From Gammaproteobacteria bacterium (GTDB taxonomy: Bacteria; Pseudomonadota; Gammaproteobacteria; SG8-11), in the NCBI GenBank assembly GCA_013151345.1, contig JAADIM010000029.1, positions 1 to 38,816 of the forward strand: a stretch of 38,816 nucleotides of DNA, written 5' to 3'. How positions within the stretch are numbered: the first letter of the stretch is position 1; each line of letters starts with the position of its first letter. Position numbers and translations under genes: made by a program. This document shows positions 17,242 to 27,344 of this stretch, one piece after another. The notes under the pieces were generated by a model, which saw only the letters and a list, made by a program, of their open reading frames with translations, searched no databases and had not been told where the DNA came from.

Positions 17242-18423
17242 CTAAATTTTAATAACTTCCCAGGTCCCCTGCTTTTCTACTAACTTGCGATCGCAACCCA
17301 TTTCCTTGGCACCCGCTTTTTGCCCGGGCAGAGCACACACTACGCGTTCACCGGCCTTTCGTAAAGAATCAATTCTTTCCCATAATTTTTGATCATTAGA
17401 GCTAGGTGAAAAAATACCGCTAGCGGAGTAGCTAAAATCTGCACCCAGGTCCATCAAGTTTTTTAAATCCGCACTAAAACCAGTTGCCGGTCGAGCACGA
17501 CCAAAGACTTTTCCAATGTCGTCATAACGTCCGCCTCGTACAATTTCCTGTCCATGCCCAGGTACATAAGCAGCGAACACAATACCCGTCTGATATTGAT
17601 ATCCGCGTAATTCTGCCATATCAAAATAGAGTGATAATGCCGGTAATTTTTTATTTACAGCCGTCGCTATGGAAACTAAATTTTCCAAAGATTGTTTTAC
17701 TGTATCATCTGCTTTGTCGAATGTTGATTTTGCCCGCTCAAGAACATCCATATTCCCATTTAGCTCAACTAAACTTGCCAGCATCATTCTGACATCTTTG
17801 TTAATTTCTATTTGCTCTAAAAACTCGTCAATCTCGGCACGTGCTTTTCGTTGTAATGCATCAAATAAGGTCGCTTCGTCAATATCACTTAAATTCGCCT
17901 GCTTTGACAAGCCACGAAATATTCCTACATGACCTAAATCAACATGAATATCCTCTAGTCCGGCACGTCCCAACATGTCGAGCATTAGCAATATTATTTC
18001 AACATCACTTTCAATACTGTCATGTCCATAAAGTTCAGCGCCTACTTGCAATGGGCTACGCGAGCCACCATATCCATCAGGTCGTGTTGTTAATACAGTA
18101 CCCAAATAACATAGTCTGACGGGTTGTTCTCGTTTTAAATGATGTGCATCAATGCGGGCTACTTGCGGAGTCATGTCAGCACGTAATCCCATCATACGGC
18201 CAGTAAGCTGGTCAGTCAGTTTGAATGTTTGCAAATCCAAATCTCGACCTGTCCCGGTCAATAACGAGTCCAGATATTCAACGAAGGGAGGCATTACCAG
18301 CTCATAACCCCAACTATGAAACAAATCGAGTATTTCTCTTCTTAATTTTTCAAGTGGCTCCGCCTGAAACGGCAGCATTTCCTGAATTCCTTCGGGAAGC
18401 ACCCAGCGATCATTTTTATTCAT
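17242..18423 (-). CDS. hisZ: ATP phosphoribosyltransferase regulatory subunit HisZ
   Basis: HisZ is a paralogue of histidyl-tRNA synthetase that has no aminoacylation role. It partners with the short form of HisG to make an active, histidine-sensitive ATP phosphoribosyltransferase, the first step of histidine synthesis. The 393-residue product starts WVLPEGIQEMLP and carries the class II synthetase-like motif 2 region GLRADMTPQVARIDAHH and the GYQYQTGIVFAAYVPG and GGRYDDIGKVFGRARPATGF blocks. HisZ presence implies a short HisG elsewhere. It lies between DUF2065 and purA, the usual place in non-enteric gammaproteobacteria. No clear ribosome site precedes the ATG. Confidence 0.96.
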   Translation of the reverse strand: MNKNDRWVLPEGIQEMLPFQAEPLEKLRREILDLFHSWGYELVMPPFVEYLDSLLTGTGRDLDLQTFKLTDQLTGRMMGLRADMTPQVARIDAHHLKREQPVRLCYLGTVLTTRPDGYGGSRSPLQVGAELYGHDSIESDVEIILLMLDMLGRAGLEDIHVDLGHVGIFRGLSKQANLSDIDEATLFDALQRKARAEIDEFLEQIEINKDVRMMLASLVELNGNMDVLERAKSTFDKADDTVKQSLENLVSIATAVNKKLPALSLYFDMAELRGYQYQTGIVFAAYVPGHGQEIVRGGRYDDIGKVFGRARPATGFSADLKNLMDLGADFSYSASGIFSPSSNDQKLWERIDSLRKAGERVVCALPGQKAGAKEMGCDRKLVEKQGTWEVIKI

Positions 18424-18494
18424 TTGTCTATCTATACCTATACATACGTACGTACGCTATACGTAGCTTGGCTTTGAGTTGAATTTTTCTATGG

Positions 18495-18689
18495 TTAAGC
18501 AGACACATTTATGAAATATAGAAGTATAACGCCCAATATCATACTGGTTAGTCCACCAAACCTCAGGGCGTTATCATCCATTTGGCTCAATATAATAAGC
18601 ACTTTGCGTAATCCGATAGGATTTATAAAGGGTAGTATGCCTTCGACAACCAACAACAAGGCAGTAGCGACTAATAAATCATGCCACAT
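18495..18689 (-). CDS. DUF2065 family small membrane protein
   Basis: This is a 64-residue inner-membrane protein of unknown role, found next to hflC/hflK in many proteobacteria. It has two hydrophobic segments (about 3-20 and 41-61) with the family-like stretch LLLVVEGILPFINPIGLRK between. The start at 18689 (MWHDLLVATALLL) is chosen over an upstream in-frame start because DUF2065 proteins begin at this point and AGG lies 11 bases before it. It may assist the HflKC complex, judging by constant neighbourhood only. Confidence 0.85.
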   Translation of the reverse strand: MWHDLLVATALLLVVEGILPFINPIGLRKVLIILSQMDDNALRFGGLTSMILGVILLYFINVSA

Positions 18690-18871
18690 TGATTTTTGAC
18701 CTATTAGATAGATATGCGCTAAAACCAAAACTGCGAATCATAAATATTATTTATAAGTTAACTCTTGTCTTCCTTTATAAACCAGACTCTTAAACCAAAG
18801 TCGTAAACCCATCTCTTAAACGATACTACCTTGATCCGTGCATTTATCACAGCGCTAGCTAAGAAAAGTTG

Positions 18872-19759
18872 TTATTTGCTTTTCTTATTACTCTCCGGAT
18901 TCGAATTTGTAAAATACTTAAAGAAATCAGAATCAGGTTTTACAACTAAAATATCGGATCTTTCTGAAAACGAATTCTTATACGCTGTCAAACTTCGATA
19001 AAGAGAATAAAACTCCGGGTTCTTATTGTAAGCCTTGGCATAAATGTCCGCAGCTTTACTGTCACCCTCACCACGTATTTGTTCCGAATCTCTATAGGCC
19101 TCTGCCAGCAAAATTGTCCGCTGCCGATCTGCGTCAGCCTGAATACGTTCCGCTGCTTCAGCACCTCTTGAGCGCGTGTCATTGGCGACCCGTTTACGTT
19201 CAGCTTCCATCCGCTCATAAACGGACTGACTGATTTTATCCGGAAAATCGATACGCTTTAGCCGCACATCTACAATTTCCATACCCAGTTCCGCAACCTG
19301 TTTGTTGAGCTTTACTTGCAAAACTTCCATGATTTGATTACGTTCACCGGAGACGACTTCCTGAATTGTGCGCTTGCCAAATTCATCGCGTAACCCATTT
19401 TTAATTATTTGCGACAACTTGTTAAGTGCAACGACTTCATCACCTGAGTTTGCAGTGAAAAACCGGGCCACATCCTTAATACGCCATTTTACAAATGAAT
19501 CAACAATAACATTCTTCTTGGCAAGCGTCAGGTAAGCCTCCGGATCAGAATCTAATGTGAGTATACGATTGTCGAATTTACGAACGTTATTCATCACCGG
19601 TATCTTCCAGTGAATCCCGGGGGCAAAATCGTCTTTTACGATTTCACCAAATTCAAACATAATGACTTTTTGTCTTTCGTCTACTGTAAAGAGTGAATTT
19701 GACACCAATATAATTACCGCAACAACGACGATTAATACCAATACTTTAGCGGTTCCCAT
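18872..19759 (-). CDS. hflC: HflC, SPFH protein of the HflKC complex
   Basis: HflC, with HflK, forms a large SPFH-domain cage in the cytoplasmic membrane that encloses FtsH and modulates its protease activity. The 295-residue product has one N-terminal membrane segment (about 5-22, LVLIVVVAVIILVS), then the SPFH/band 7 domain (VDERQKVIMFEFGEIV, IDSFVKWRI-like VDSFVKWRI) and a helical C-terminal region (ERMEAERKRVANDTRSRG). Its ATG overlaps the hflK stop as TAATG, so the two are made together. Confidence 0.97.
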   Translation of the reverse strand: MGTAKVLVLIVVVAVIILVSNSLFTVDERQKVIMFEFGEIVKDDFAPGIHWKIPVMNNVRKFDNRILTLDSDPEAYLTLAKKNVIVDSFVKWRIKDVARFFTANSGDEVVALNKLSQIIKNGLRDEFGKRTIQEVVSGERNQIMEVLQVKLNKQVAELGMEIVDVRLKRIDFPDKISQSVYERMEAERKRVANDTRSRGAEAAERIQADADRQRTILLAEAYRDSEQIRGEGDSKAADIYAKAYNKNPEFYSLYRSLTAYKNSFSERSDILVVKPDSDFFKYFTNSNPESNKKSK

Positions 19760-20997
19760 TAGCGTGTACTCCGTCGACTGCGTGCATCATCACGGCTTTT
19801 TCTATCGGATAATCTTGTGCGTGTACTTTCATCTATTTGCCTGGTAATAGCGTCCGGGGTGTCGTCGGTCCGGGCTCTTACACCTGCCGACGCAGCTAAT
19901 CGATCCAGCGGCAAATACAGAAGATTGTTTCCACCCTCAACATCGATCATCACCTTACTTGTGTTGGACATCACTGACTCCACTGCATCTAGATAAAGAC
20001 GCTCGCGCGTTACACGCGGTGCCTTCTCATATTCTTTCAAAATCTGAGTAAACCGACTCGCTTCACCTTCTGCCTGGGCTATAACCTGTGCTTTATAGGC
20101 ATTGGACTCTTCCAGAATTCGGGCTGATGCACCACGCGCTCTTGGGATAATGTCGTTAGAATAAGCCTCGGCTTCATTTTTTACGCGATCTTCATCCTGA
20201 AGTGCTTTTACAGCATCATCAAATGCGTGCTGTACCTGATCAGGCGGTTGTGCATTTTGCATGTTTACACTGGTAACAATTAGCCCTGTTTTGTACACAT
20301 CCAGGATCTCTTGAATTTTTAACATTATATCGCCACCTATTTCGCCACGACCTTCGGTCAACACAAAATCCATTTTACTTTTACCGATCTGTTCGCGTAC
20401 TGCACTTTCAGTCGCTTGATGTAAGGTCAAGTCTGGGGTCCGTACATTAAATAAATACTCCTTGGCACTACTTACCTTATATTGCACAGCAAGCTCAACA
20501 TCGATTATATTTTCATCCTGGGTCAGCATTAATGATTCACGTTCTACCGATGTAGTAGACTGACTACGTCCGCCACCAGAACGATACCCTACTTCGACGG
20601 TACGCACTTTGGAAATATCGACTTCCTCTCTGCTCTGAATAAATCGCGGATACCAGTGAAGACCCGGCAACATAGTCGTTTTATACGCACCAAACTGCAA
20701 AATCACAGTACGCTTACCTTCTTCTACTTGGTAGAGCCCGGATAACGCCCAGACCAAAAACGCCACGACGGCAACCAGCCCCGCTATTTTATTAATACCG
20801 CGGGCGGTCAAGCCCGAACCACCACCTGAACCGCCGCCGGAGCTGGAGCCAGAACCGCTACCGAACAAGCTGTTTAATTTATTTTGGAGTTTTTTGACAA
20901 TTTCATCGAGATCGGGCGGGCCTTGCTTGCTACCGCCACCACTATTATTACCCCAAGGATCTTTGCTACCCGAACCACCAGGTTCATTCCAAGCCAT
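19759..20997 (-). CDS. hflK: HflK, SPFH protein of the HflKC complex
   Basis: HflK is the partner of HflC in controlling FtsH. The 412-residue product has a cytoplasmic Gly/Ser-rich N-terminus (residues about 46-62 almost only Gly and Ser), a membrane segment at about 69-89, the SPFH domain (VEEGKRTVILQFGAYKTT...GLHWYPRFI) and the long helical part with AIKALQDE-like VKALQDEDRVKNEAEAY and AQAEGEASRFTQIL. GGAGTAA precedes the ATG. The 151-base gap to hflX is longer than other junctions in the cluster. Confidence 0.97.
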   Translation of the reverse strand: MAWNEPGGSGSKDPWGNNSGGGSKQGPPDLDEIVKKLQNKLNSLFGSGSGSSSGGGSGGGSGLTARGINKIAGLVAVVAFLVWALSGLYQVEEGKRTVILQFGAYKTTMLPGLHWYPRFIQSREEVDISKVRTVEVGYRSGGGRSQSTTSVERESLMLTQDENIIDVELAVQYKVSSAKEYLFNVRTPDLTLHQATESAVREQIGKSKMDFVLTEGRGEIGGDIMLKIQEILDVYKTGLIVTSVNMQNAQPPDQVQHAFDDAVKALQDEDRVKNEAEAYSNDIIPRARGASARILEESNAYKAQVIAQAEGEASRFTQILKEYEKAPRVTRERLYLDAVESVMSNTSKVMIDVEGGNNLLYLPLDRLAASAGVRARTDDTPDAITRQIDESTRTRLSDRKSRDDARSRRSTR

Positions 20998-21148
20998 TTA
21001 GTTACTCCAAAATTTGTGTTAGCTATATACATCGCTGTATTTTAAATTAAATTCCTGTATAAATTCTTGTACTAACGTTCTAGTGCGATAAACTCGCTGG
21101 CAATATTGTATGCAATAAGTTTGAGCCAAGAGGTGAATTGTAGGGGGC

Positions 21149-22483
21149 TTAAGCAGCGCCCGCAAGATGTTTTGACTCTGAAACAATCATTGAATTATCG
21201 AACTCCTTTTGCTGCAATACCAAATTATATTGATCACAGTCAAGTTCAACTTCCATTAACACATCATTATTGTCCAAATATCGTTCATTCAGTACACAGC
21301 CTAGATCATATAACTTTGCTCGCAAACACCCCATTGTTGGGGGAATACGCAGAAAAAGCACATCCTTCATCACGCGAAAGTACCCTGCAAGCACCTGATT
21401 TAGTAAATCCAGTCCTTCATCCGTTTTGGCGGAAACCCAGACACGTCTTACAGTTTCGTTTGTATTCTCACTGCTACTGTTGTGTTCATATTCAATATGG
21501 GCGATTTTGTCCGGTATCAAGTCTATTTTGTTAAATATTTCAATCTGTGGAATATTATCCGCGCCAATTTCCTTTAAAACGGCATTAACCTCTTCAATAT
21601 TTTCACGTCGATTTTGATCATTGGCGTCTATGACATGCAACAATAAACTAGCCTCACATGTTTCTTGCAACGTTGATCGAAAAGAAGCAACTAACTGGTG
21701 GGGTAAATGCCTTATAAACCCCACCGTATCCGTGAGGATCAGCGGATTTGAGTTAGGAAACTCAACCCGGCGCAACGTTGGATCCAACGTTGCGAATAAT
21801 TGATTAGCCGAATAAACATCCGATTGAGTCAAGCTATTAAACACGGAAGACTTACCCGCATTTGTATAACCTACTAAGGACACTGTCTTTAAATCTGCCC
21901 GACGTCTTGATCTACGACTTTGATCTCGGCGCTTATCAACTTTAGTTAATCGTTTATTGAGCTGCTTGATGCGAATCCCAATTAAACGACGGTCAGTTTC
22001 CAACTGAGTTTCACCAGGGCCACGCAAACCAATCCCGCCCTTTTGACGCTCCAGGTGGGTCCAGCCACGTACCAGACGAGTGGAAAGATGTTGTAACTGT
22101 GCCAATTCTACTTGCAAACGACCTTCATGAGATCGGGCCCGCTGTGAAAAGATATCGAGAATCAAGCCAGCGCGGTCCAGCACAAAACAACCAAGATATT
22201 TTTCTATATTTCTTTCCTGCGCAGGTGAAAGCGCATGATTAAATATAACCACTTGTGCACATTGCTCCACGACAAGCGACTTGATCTCGTCCAGTTTGCC
22301 GCTTCCAATAAAATATTTTGGGCTAGGAACCTTGCGTGAACCGGTTACGACTGCAACAGGCATAACACCAGCTGAAAGCGACAACTCTCTAAACTCATCT
22401 AAAAATCCGTCATCGCATTCCGACGCAATATCAATATGAACCAGAATAGCACGTTCACTATTTTTTACTGGACGATCAAACAA
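21149..22483 (-). CDS. hflX: Ribosome-associated GTPase HflX
   Basis: HflX is a GTPase that splits stalled ribosomes, for example after heat or antibiotic stress. The 444-residue product begins MFDRPVKNSERAILVHIDI, carries the HflX N-terminal domain with SGKLDEI, the glycine-rich linker region GGIGLRGPGETQLETDRR (149-166), and the G domain with P-loop GYTNAGKSS (205-213), DTVGF and NKIDL. The start is a TTG; an overlapping ATG in another frame stops after four codons, and family alignment begins at this residue. The initiation region is weak (GGG about 8 bases upstream), so expression may be low or regulated at translation. Confidence 0.95.
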   Translation of the reverse strand: MFDRPVKNSERAILVHIDIASECDDGFLDEFRELSLSAGVMPVAVVTGSRKVPSPKYFIGSGKLDEIKSLVVEQCAQVVIFNHALSPAQERNIEKYLGCFVLDRAGLILDIFSQRARSHEGRLQVELAQLQHLSTRLVRGWTHLERQKGGIGLRGPGETQLETDRRLIGIRIKQLNKRLTKVDKRRDQSRRSRRRADLKTVSLVGYTNAGKSSVFNSLTQSDVYSANQLFATLDPTLRRVEFPNSNPLILTDTVGFIRHLPHQLVASFRSTLQETCEASLLLHVIDANDQNRRENIEEVNAVLKEIGADNIPQIEIFNKIDLIPDKIAHIEYEHNSSSENTNETVRRVWVSAKTDEGLDLLNQVLAGYFRVMKDVLFLRIPPTMGCLRAKLYDLGCVLNERYLDNNDVLMEVELDCDQYNLVLQQKEFDNSMIVSESKHLAGAA

Positions 22484-22516
22484 ACCTCATACCCATTATC
22501 ATTTATGACATCCTGT

Positions 22517-22546
22517 AGTTATGGAAGCATGAGTTATGGAAGCATG
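22517..22546. repeat. Perfect 15-bp tandem duplication
   Basis: AGTTATGGAAGCATG occurs twice head to tail in the gap between hfq and hflX, followed by a 6-bp duplication GAACCA. This is a clean example of the recent duplications common in this window. Confidence 0.9.
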
Positions 22547-22584
22547 TATTGAGGAACCAGAACCAGTGTCATGAAATCCAGCAA

Positions 22585-22848
22585 TTACGTTGCATTTCCA
22601 GCTTCTTCTTCTACTGCTGCCGTATCATCCGCCGTAGGTATTCTTACATTACGTACCGGAACGACTGTCGATATAGCATGTTTATATACCATTTGATTAA
22701 CACTGTTCTTTAGTAAAACTACAAATTGATCAAATGAATCTATTTGTCCTTGTAACTTTATTCCATTCACTAAAAAAATCGAGACAGGTACTTTTTCTTT
22801 TCTCAATGCATTTAAGAAAGGGTCTTGTAGCGATTGCCCTTTAGACAT
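22585..22848 (-). CDS. hfq: RNA chaperone Hfq
   Basis: Hfq is a hexameric Sm-like protein that helps small RNAs pair with mRNAs. The 87-residue product has the Sm1 region [26 protein letters not shown] and the Sm2 motif [10 protein letters not shown], including the proximal-face residues. The C-terminal tail is short and acidic (about 20 residues). GAGGAG precedes the ATG by about 10 bases. It lies between miaA and hflX as in most gammaproteobacteria. Confidence 0.98.
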   Translation of the reverse strand: MSKGQSLQDPFLNALRKEKVPVSIFLVNGIKLQGQIDSFDQFVVLLKNSVNQMVYKHAISTVVPVRNVRIPTADDTAAVEEEAGNAT

Positions 22849-23079
22849 GTGTGTGTTCTCCTCATTATCGTTATGATTGTACCAAATCTTCCATGATAAA
22901 CCCGCTACACAGACGTAGTAAACTGCAAACGAGTATTACTAGCCTCAAAAAATCCACCCAGGCTAACTATTTGTTTTACTTGAATTATTAATAAACCCAC
23001 TCAATAACCGCAATATTTTTAGCCTATGTTTTCAAGTCTACGATGCTGATTGTAGCATATTTCCGGTTTGTGCTTATTC

Positions 23080-24036
23080 CTATATAGGCACCGTATTCAA
23101 ATATTTCAATACTTTAGACAATAGATTTTTGTCCGTGGCATTAAACCAGATAATTGCAGCGTCCGATCTTAACCAGGTAAACTGACGTTTTGCAAATTGT
23201 CTTGTTACAATAACCATGCGCTCTTCCATCTGAGGATAATCTAACTTCCCTTCCAGATACTCCCACACCTGACGGTAACCTACTGCGCGCATGGAAGGTA
23301 AATTTTTGTGCAAGTCGTCTCGCTTAAAAAAGCTTGATACCTCCTCTAAAAAGCCTTTTTTTAACATTTTCGCAACTCGTTTGCGTATATTTTCATGCAG
23401 TTCCGATCTATCTTCTGGCGCAACCGCTATTTTAATTATATTAAAAGGAATTGGATTTGACGCATGTTGCTCATAAAGCGACGACATCGTTTCACCGCTG
23501 ATTTCGTACACTTCGAGCGCACGTTGAATTCGTTGCGGATCATTTGGGTGTATTCGATTCGCTGACACGGGATCGACCTGCATTAAGCGTTGATACAATG
23601 CTGCTAGGCCACTCCTTTGAGCCTCTAATTCCAGCGTCTCGCGTACTTGAGGATCAGCTTCCGGCAGTTCCGATAAGCCCGCTTCCAATACACGAAAATA
23701 AAGCATGGTTCCGCCAACCAGTAACGGTATTTTGCCGCTGGCAGTAATCTCTTGCATCGCGTCTAGCGCATCTTGACGAAATCGAGCTGCGGAGTAAGGC
23801 TCATCAGGTTCGCATATATCGATTAGTCTATGTGGTGCTTTTTCAAGGACCGTTTGATCCGGTTTTGCAGTGCCGATATCCATGCCCCTGTACACTAACG
23901 CTGAATCGACACTGATAATTTCAAAGGATCTTCCATGCATTTGGTTCTGAACCAATTGAACCGCTAAATCTGTTTTCCCCGACGCCGTCGGCCCCATTAA
24001 AAATACCGCGGGAGGATAATGCGCTTTGTCTGCCAT
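23080..24036 (-). CDS. miaA: tRNA dimethylallyltransferase MiaA
   Basis: MiaA adds the dimethylallyl group to A37 of tRNAs that read codons starting with U. The 318-residue product has the P-loop GPTASGKT (15-22), the catalytic region SVDSALVYRGMDIGTAKP, and the LVGGTMLYFRVL and ANRIHPNDPQRIQRALEV motifs, as well as the C-terminal TRQFAKRQFTWLR. It opens the conserved cluster; mutL, the frequent upstream neighbour, is absent here and rimI takes that place. Confidence 0.98.
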   Translation of the reverse strand: MADKAHYPPAVFLMGPTASGKTDLAVQLVQNQMHGRSFEIISVDSALVYRGMDIGTAKPDQTVLEKAPHRLIDICEPDEPYSAARFRQDALDAMQEITASGKIPLLVGGTMLYFRVLEAGLSELPEADPQVRETLELEAQRSGLAALYQRLMQVDPVSANRIHPNDPQRIQRALEVYEISGETMSSLYEQHASNPIPFNIIKIAVAPEDRSELHENIRKRVAKMLKKGFLEEVSSFFKRDDLHKNLPSMRAVGYRQVWEYLEGKLDYPQMEERMVIVTRQFAKRQFTWLRSDAAIIWFNATDKNLLSKVLKYLNTVPI

Positions 24037-24167
24037 AATCGAAAATAGTTATTAATAGCATAGTTAGGTAAGTGTGTGATAGGCAGATATTCAGGTTTTG
24101 TTTAAGCTATTTATTATTAAGCAGCTACTAAGCAGCGCATATTAAATATTTTTATTATCTTTACTGT

Positions 24168-24641
24168 TTAGGGCACAACTCTGAATGCAAGAATTAATGC
24201 ATCCTCGCGCCCACCTTGGGTGGGGTAATAATTAGTACGCACACCCACTCGGTTAAATCCTTTCTTATCATATAAATTCAATGCCGCTGTATTCGATGGA
24301 CGAACTTCAAGAAAAATACTCTTTGCCTTGTGATCGTCGGCGAGATCCAACAAATAATCCAGCATACTTTCACCCAACCCGCGTCGCTGTGATTCCGGCT
24401 GCACACTAATATTGAGGATATGAGCCTCGTCTGCTACGCCTATGGATAAAACACCATAAGCCACAATTTTCTCATTTTCTTCCATCACCCAACAGCAATA
24501 GCCTACATGGAGACAATCTCTAAATATCGATTCAGTCCAAGGATAGGGATAAATCCGTCTATCGATCGCAATAACTTGCGCCAGATCCTCCGCACTCATT
24601 GGACGAAATTCGATAGCAGGATGATCCAGTACTGCACTCAC
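24168..24641 (-). CDS. rimI: Ribosomal protein S18 alanine N-acetyltransferase RimI
   Basis: RimI is a GNAT enzyme that acetylates the N-terminal alanine of ribosomal protein S18. The 157-residue product has the acetyl-CoA loop QRRGLG within ILNISVQPESQRRGLGESML, then FLEVRPSNTAALNLYDKKGF and YYPTQGGREDALIL, all typical of RimI. The start is a GTG at 24641 with AGGG about 10 bases upstream. It is 100 bases from the uracil-DNA glycosylase gene on the same strand, a common pairing in this group. Confidence 0.93.
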   Translation of the reverse strand: MSAVLDHPAIEFRPMSAEDLAQVIAIDRRIYPYPWTESIFRDCLHVGYCCWVMEENEKIVAYGVLSIGVADEAHILNISVQPESQRRGLGESMLDYLLDLADDHKAKSIFLEVRPSNTAALNLYDKKGFNRVGVRTNYYPTQGGREDALILAFRVVP

Positions 24642-24741
24642 GTTAGTGGTACCCTAGTAAATCCATAATATTATTGAACTTGTTGATTTGTATATTAAAA
24701 ATAAAGAGAATAGTATTCATAGTCATGTTATCGGGAAACAA

Positions 24742-25497
24742 TCAAGATTCTTTGAATATTTTTACCGCTAATTTCAGATCATTCCAAGTTTTTCGCTTTT
24801 CGAGTGGAGAACGCAGTAAATAGGCCGGATGGTAAGTCACCACAAGTGGTATTTCCTGTTCACCATACAAGTAGGATCGCCCTCTTAATTGACCAATTGC
24901 TGTATCTGATTTTAGTAAATTCTGAGCTGCTATTCGCCCCACAGCAAGTATAATTTTTGGTTTAATCAGATTTATCTGAGCCGTCAAAAAGGCATCACAT
25001 AATACAACTTCCTCTGGTTTGGGGTCTCTGTTATTGGGTGGTCTGCACTTGAGAATATTGGCGATGTACACTTGTTCACGCGTTAATCCGATAGCGCGTA
25101 ACATTTCAGTTAATAATTGACCTGCCCGCCCAACAAACGGCTCACCTTGTCGATCTTCCTCAGCACCAGGGGCTTCGCCGATAATTAGCCAATCAGCCTC
25201 GCGATTCCCTACCCCAAAAACTGTTTGCGTACGTACCTTGCTTAGCTCGCAAGCTGTGCAGTTCGTCACCTGGCTGGCCAGTGTATCCCAATCCTGTGAT
25301 ACTTTAGCGGTGACAACCGTTTTAACTGCAGCTGTAATAGCCATCGCCGGATCGATGATTTCTTGAACATTAGTATGACTCGCCATAGATTCAGGTAAGG
25401 CATTTACCTCTTCTGGCTGGGGCAAACTCCGTCTTACCCAAACCCGAATCCCCATCTCGTCCAGATATTGACGTTGCTGACTTTGATCTAATCCCAT
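24742..25497 (-). CDS. Uracil-DNA glycosylase, family 4-like (Fe-S)
   Basis: This enzyme would remove uracil from DNA to begin base excision repair. The 251-residue product has an N-terminal extension ([13 protein letters not shown]) seen in gammaproteobacterial members and a catalytic domain from about residue 72. Four cysteines (C80, C83, C151, C167) are spaced as in 4Fe-4S family 4 enzymes. Motif 1 is [21 protein letters not shown] and the second motif is HPAYLLRSP. The region [14 protein letters not shown] is also typical. It was probably once described as a phage polymerase-related protein; the glycosylase call is firm at family level. Confidence 0.92.
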   Translation of the reverse strand: MGLDQSQQRQYLDEMGIRVWVRRSLPQPEEVNALPESMASHTNVQEIIDPAMAITAAVKTVVTAKVSQDWDTLASQVTNCTACELSKVRTQTVFGVGNREADWLIIGEAPGAEEDRQGEPFVGRAGQLLTEMLRAIGLTREQVYIANILKCRPPNNRDPKPEEVVLCDAFLTAQINLIKPKIILAVGRIAAQNLLKSDTAIGQLRGRSYLYGEQEIPLVVTYHPAYLLRSPLEKRKTWNDLKLAVKIFKES

Positions 25498-25551
25498 TAC
25501 TTGTCTCTAAGCTAAACATAAGCTAAACAGCTAAGTTAAACAATGATGACT

Positions 25552-25620
25552 CACCACTAAGGACACATAGTCGGTTCTTTCTATTAAAAAACCTTTGTGT
25601 ATTTTGCGTCTTTGCGGTGG
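25552..25620. repeat. Small dispersed-type inverted repeat
   Basis: CACCACTAAGGACACATAG (25552-25570) is inverted in degenerate form at 25593-25620 (CTTTGTGT...CTTTGCGGTGG). The wording resembles short interspersed repeats of the CTTTGTGTCCTTGGTGGTG type that I recall from many bacterial genomes. It lies between udg and leuA and covers the likely leuA mRNA 3' end. Confidence 0.5.
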
Positions 25621-25641
25621 CACACACGCTTTTAATTACAA

Positions 25642-27177
25642 TTACACCTGAGGATGTGCCCGTTCTTTTGATTGCATAATTTTATTTAGTCCATTGATAT
25701 ACGCCTTGGCTGATGCAATCACAATATCTGTATCCGCCCCCTGCCCATTAACTATTCGGCCTTCCTTTTCCATACGCACAGTCACTTCGCCCTGCGAATC
25801 TGTTCCACTGGTAATATTATTTACCGCATAAAGTTGTAACTGCGTCTTGCTATCCACTATGGACTCAATTGCCTTAAAAGATGCATCCACAACACCACCA
25901 CCCGTGGCGCTTGCAGATTTTTCTTTTCCATCAACCGACACGACCAAACTGGCATTCGGAATCTCACCCATTTCAGACGTGACCTTTAATGAAACTAACT
26001 TGTAACGCTCGTTTTCCGATGATAATTTTGTTTGCGTCACTAATGCCTGCAAGTCGTCATCAAAAATTTCATGTTTTTTATCTGCAAGTTCTTTGAATCG
26101 AGTAAACGCTTCGTTTAACTCTACTTCAGACGCAAAATCTGTTCCTATCTCTTGCAAACGGGTCCGAAAAGCATTTCTGCCGGAATGTTTACCAAGCACC
26201 ATCCTGTTAGCACTCCAGCCGACATCTTCGGCACGCATTATCTCATAGGTTTCACGGCTTTTGAGCACACCATCCTGGTGTATTCCAGACTCATGTGCGA
26301 ATGCGTTTGCTCCGACTATGGCTTTATTTGGCTGTACTTTAAAACCAGTAATGCTTGACACTAAACGAGAACAAGGCACTATCTGCGTGGTGTCCAAATT
26401 TGTTTCACAATTAAAAATATCAGCACGTGTATTAATCGCCATTACAATTTCTTCCAACGCAGCATTGCCAGCACGCTCGCCTAAACCGTTAATGGTACAC
26501 TCAACTTGTCTGGCGCCATTATAAACTGCAGAGAGTGAGTTGGCGACGGCCAATCCCAAATCGTTGTGGCAATGTACTGAAAAAATCGCTTTATCCGAGT
26601 TAGGTATGCGTTCGATTAAATTGTGCATCAATTCGCCAAACTGTGTAGGTACGTTATAGCCGACGGTGTCTGGAATATTTAGCGTTGTCGCGCCAGCATC
26701 AACAACAGCTTCCAAAATCCGACAAAGAAAATCGAGATCAGAGCGACCCGCATCTTCAGGTGAAAACTCAACATCATCAGTATATCGTCGTGCGCGTTTA
26801 ACAGCCGCTACCGCTTGCTCCAATACCTGGTCGGGTGACATACGTAATTTCATTTCCATATGGATAGGTGATGTGGCGATAAAGGTGTGAATTCGCGGCG
26901 CTTCAGCCTCTTTTAGCGCTTCTCCCGCTCGATCAATGTCTTTATCAATTGCTCGTGCCAAAGCGCATATGCGACTTTCCTTGATGATTCGAGCAACTGA
27001 TTGCACTGCTTCAAAATCGCCCTTACTCGCTATGGGAAAACCCGCTTCAATCACATCAACGTGCATGCGCTCAAGTGCTTTGGCTATGCGTACTTTTTCG
27101 TCACTCGTCATAGACGCACCCGGGCTTTGTTCGCCGTCGCGCAATGTGGTATCAAAAATAATTAATTTATCTTTCAT
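25642..27177 (-). CDS. leuA: 2-isopropylmalate synthase
   Basis: LeuA condenses acetyl-CoA with 2-oxoisovalerate to form 2-isopropylmalate, the first step of leucine synthesis, and is usually feedback-inhibited by leucine. The 511-residue product has the catalytic barrel with [16 protein letters not shown] (8-23), the metal-binding [15 protein letters not shown], and the long C-terminal LeuA dimer/regulatory domain (about 390-500), so inhibition is likely retained. GGAG lies 8 bases before the ATG. A 447-base leader with a candidate attenuator peptide precedes it. It is separated from pssA and the ilv genes by egtBD on the other strand. Confidence 0.98.
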   Translation of the reverse strand: MKDKLIIFDTTLRDGEQSPGASMTSDEKVRIAKALERMHVDVIEAGFPIASKGDFEAVQSVARIIKESRICALARAIDKDIDRAGEALKEAEAPRIHTFIATSPIHMEMKLRMSPDQVLEQAVAAVKRARRYTDDVEFSPEDAGRSDLDFLCRILEAVVDAGATTLNIPDTVGYNVPTQFGELMHNLIERIPNSDKAIFSVHCHNDLGLAVANSLSAVYNGARQVECTINGLGERAGNAALEEIVMAINTRADIFNCETNLDTTQIVPCSRLVSSITGFKVQPNKAIVGANAFAHESGIHQDGVLKSRETYEIMRAEDVGWSANRMVLGKHSGRNAFRTRLQEIGTDFASEVELNEAFTRFKELADKKHEIFDDDLQALVTQTKLSSENERYKLVSLKVTSEMGEIPNASLVVSVDGKEKSASATGGGVVDASFKAIESIVDSKTQLQLYAVNNITSGTDSQGEVTVRMEKEGRIVNGQGADTDIVIASAKAYINGLNKIMQSKERAHPQV

Positions 27178-27344
27178 CTACTTGCTCCGCTGCATTGAGT
27201 ACTGATACGGCAGCTTAAATATAAATCCATGATCGGTAGTAGTTAGAGATACAGAAAAGAGTTCGAGGCCAAAAAACCGCCTGGTCTTTTCGCCCTAACT
27301 TACTAATTTTTATAGAAAACTATTGTGGTATGAGTATGTATGCC

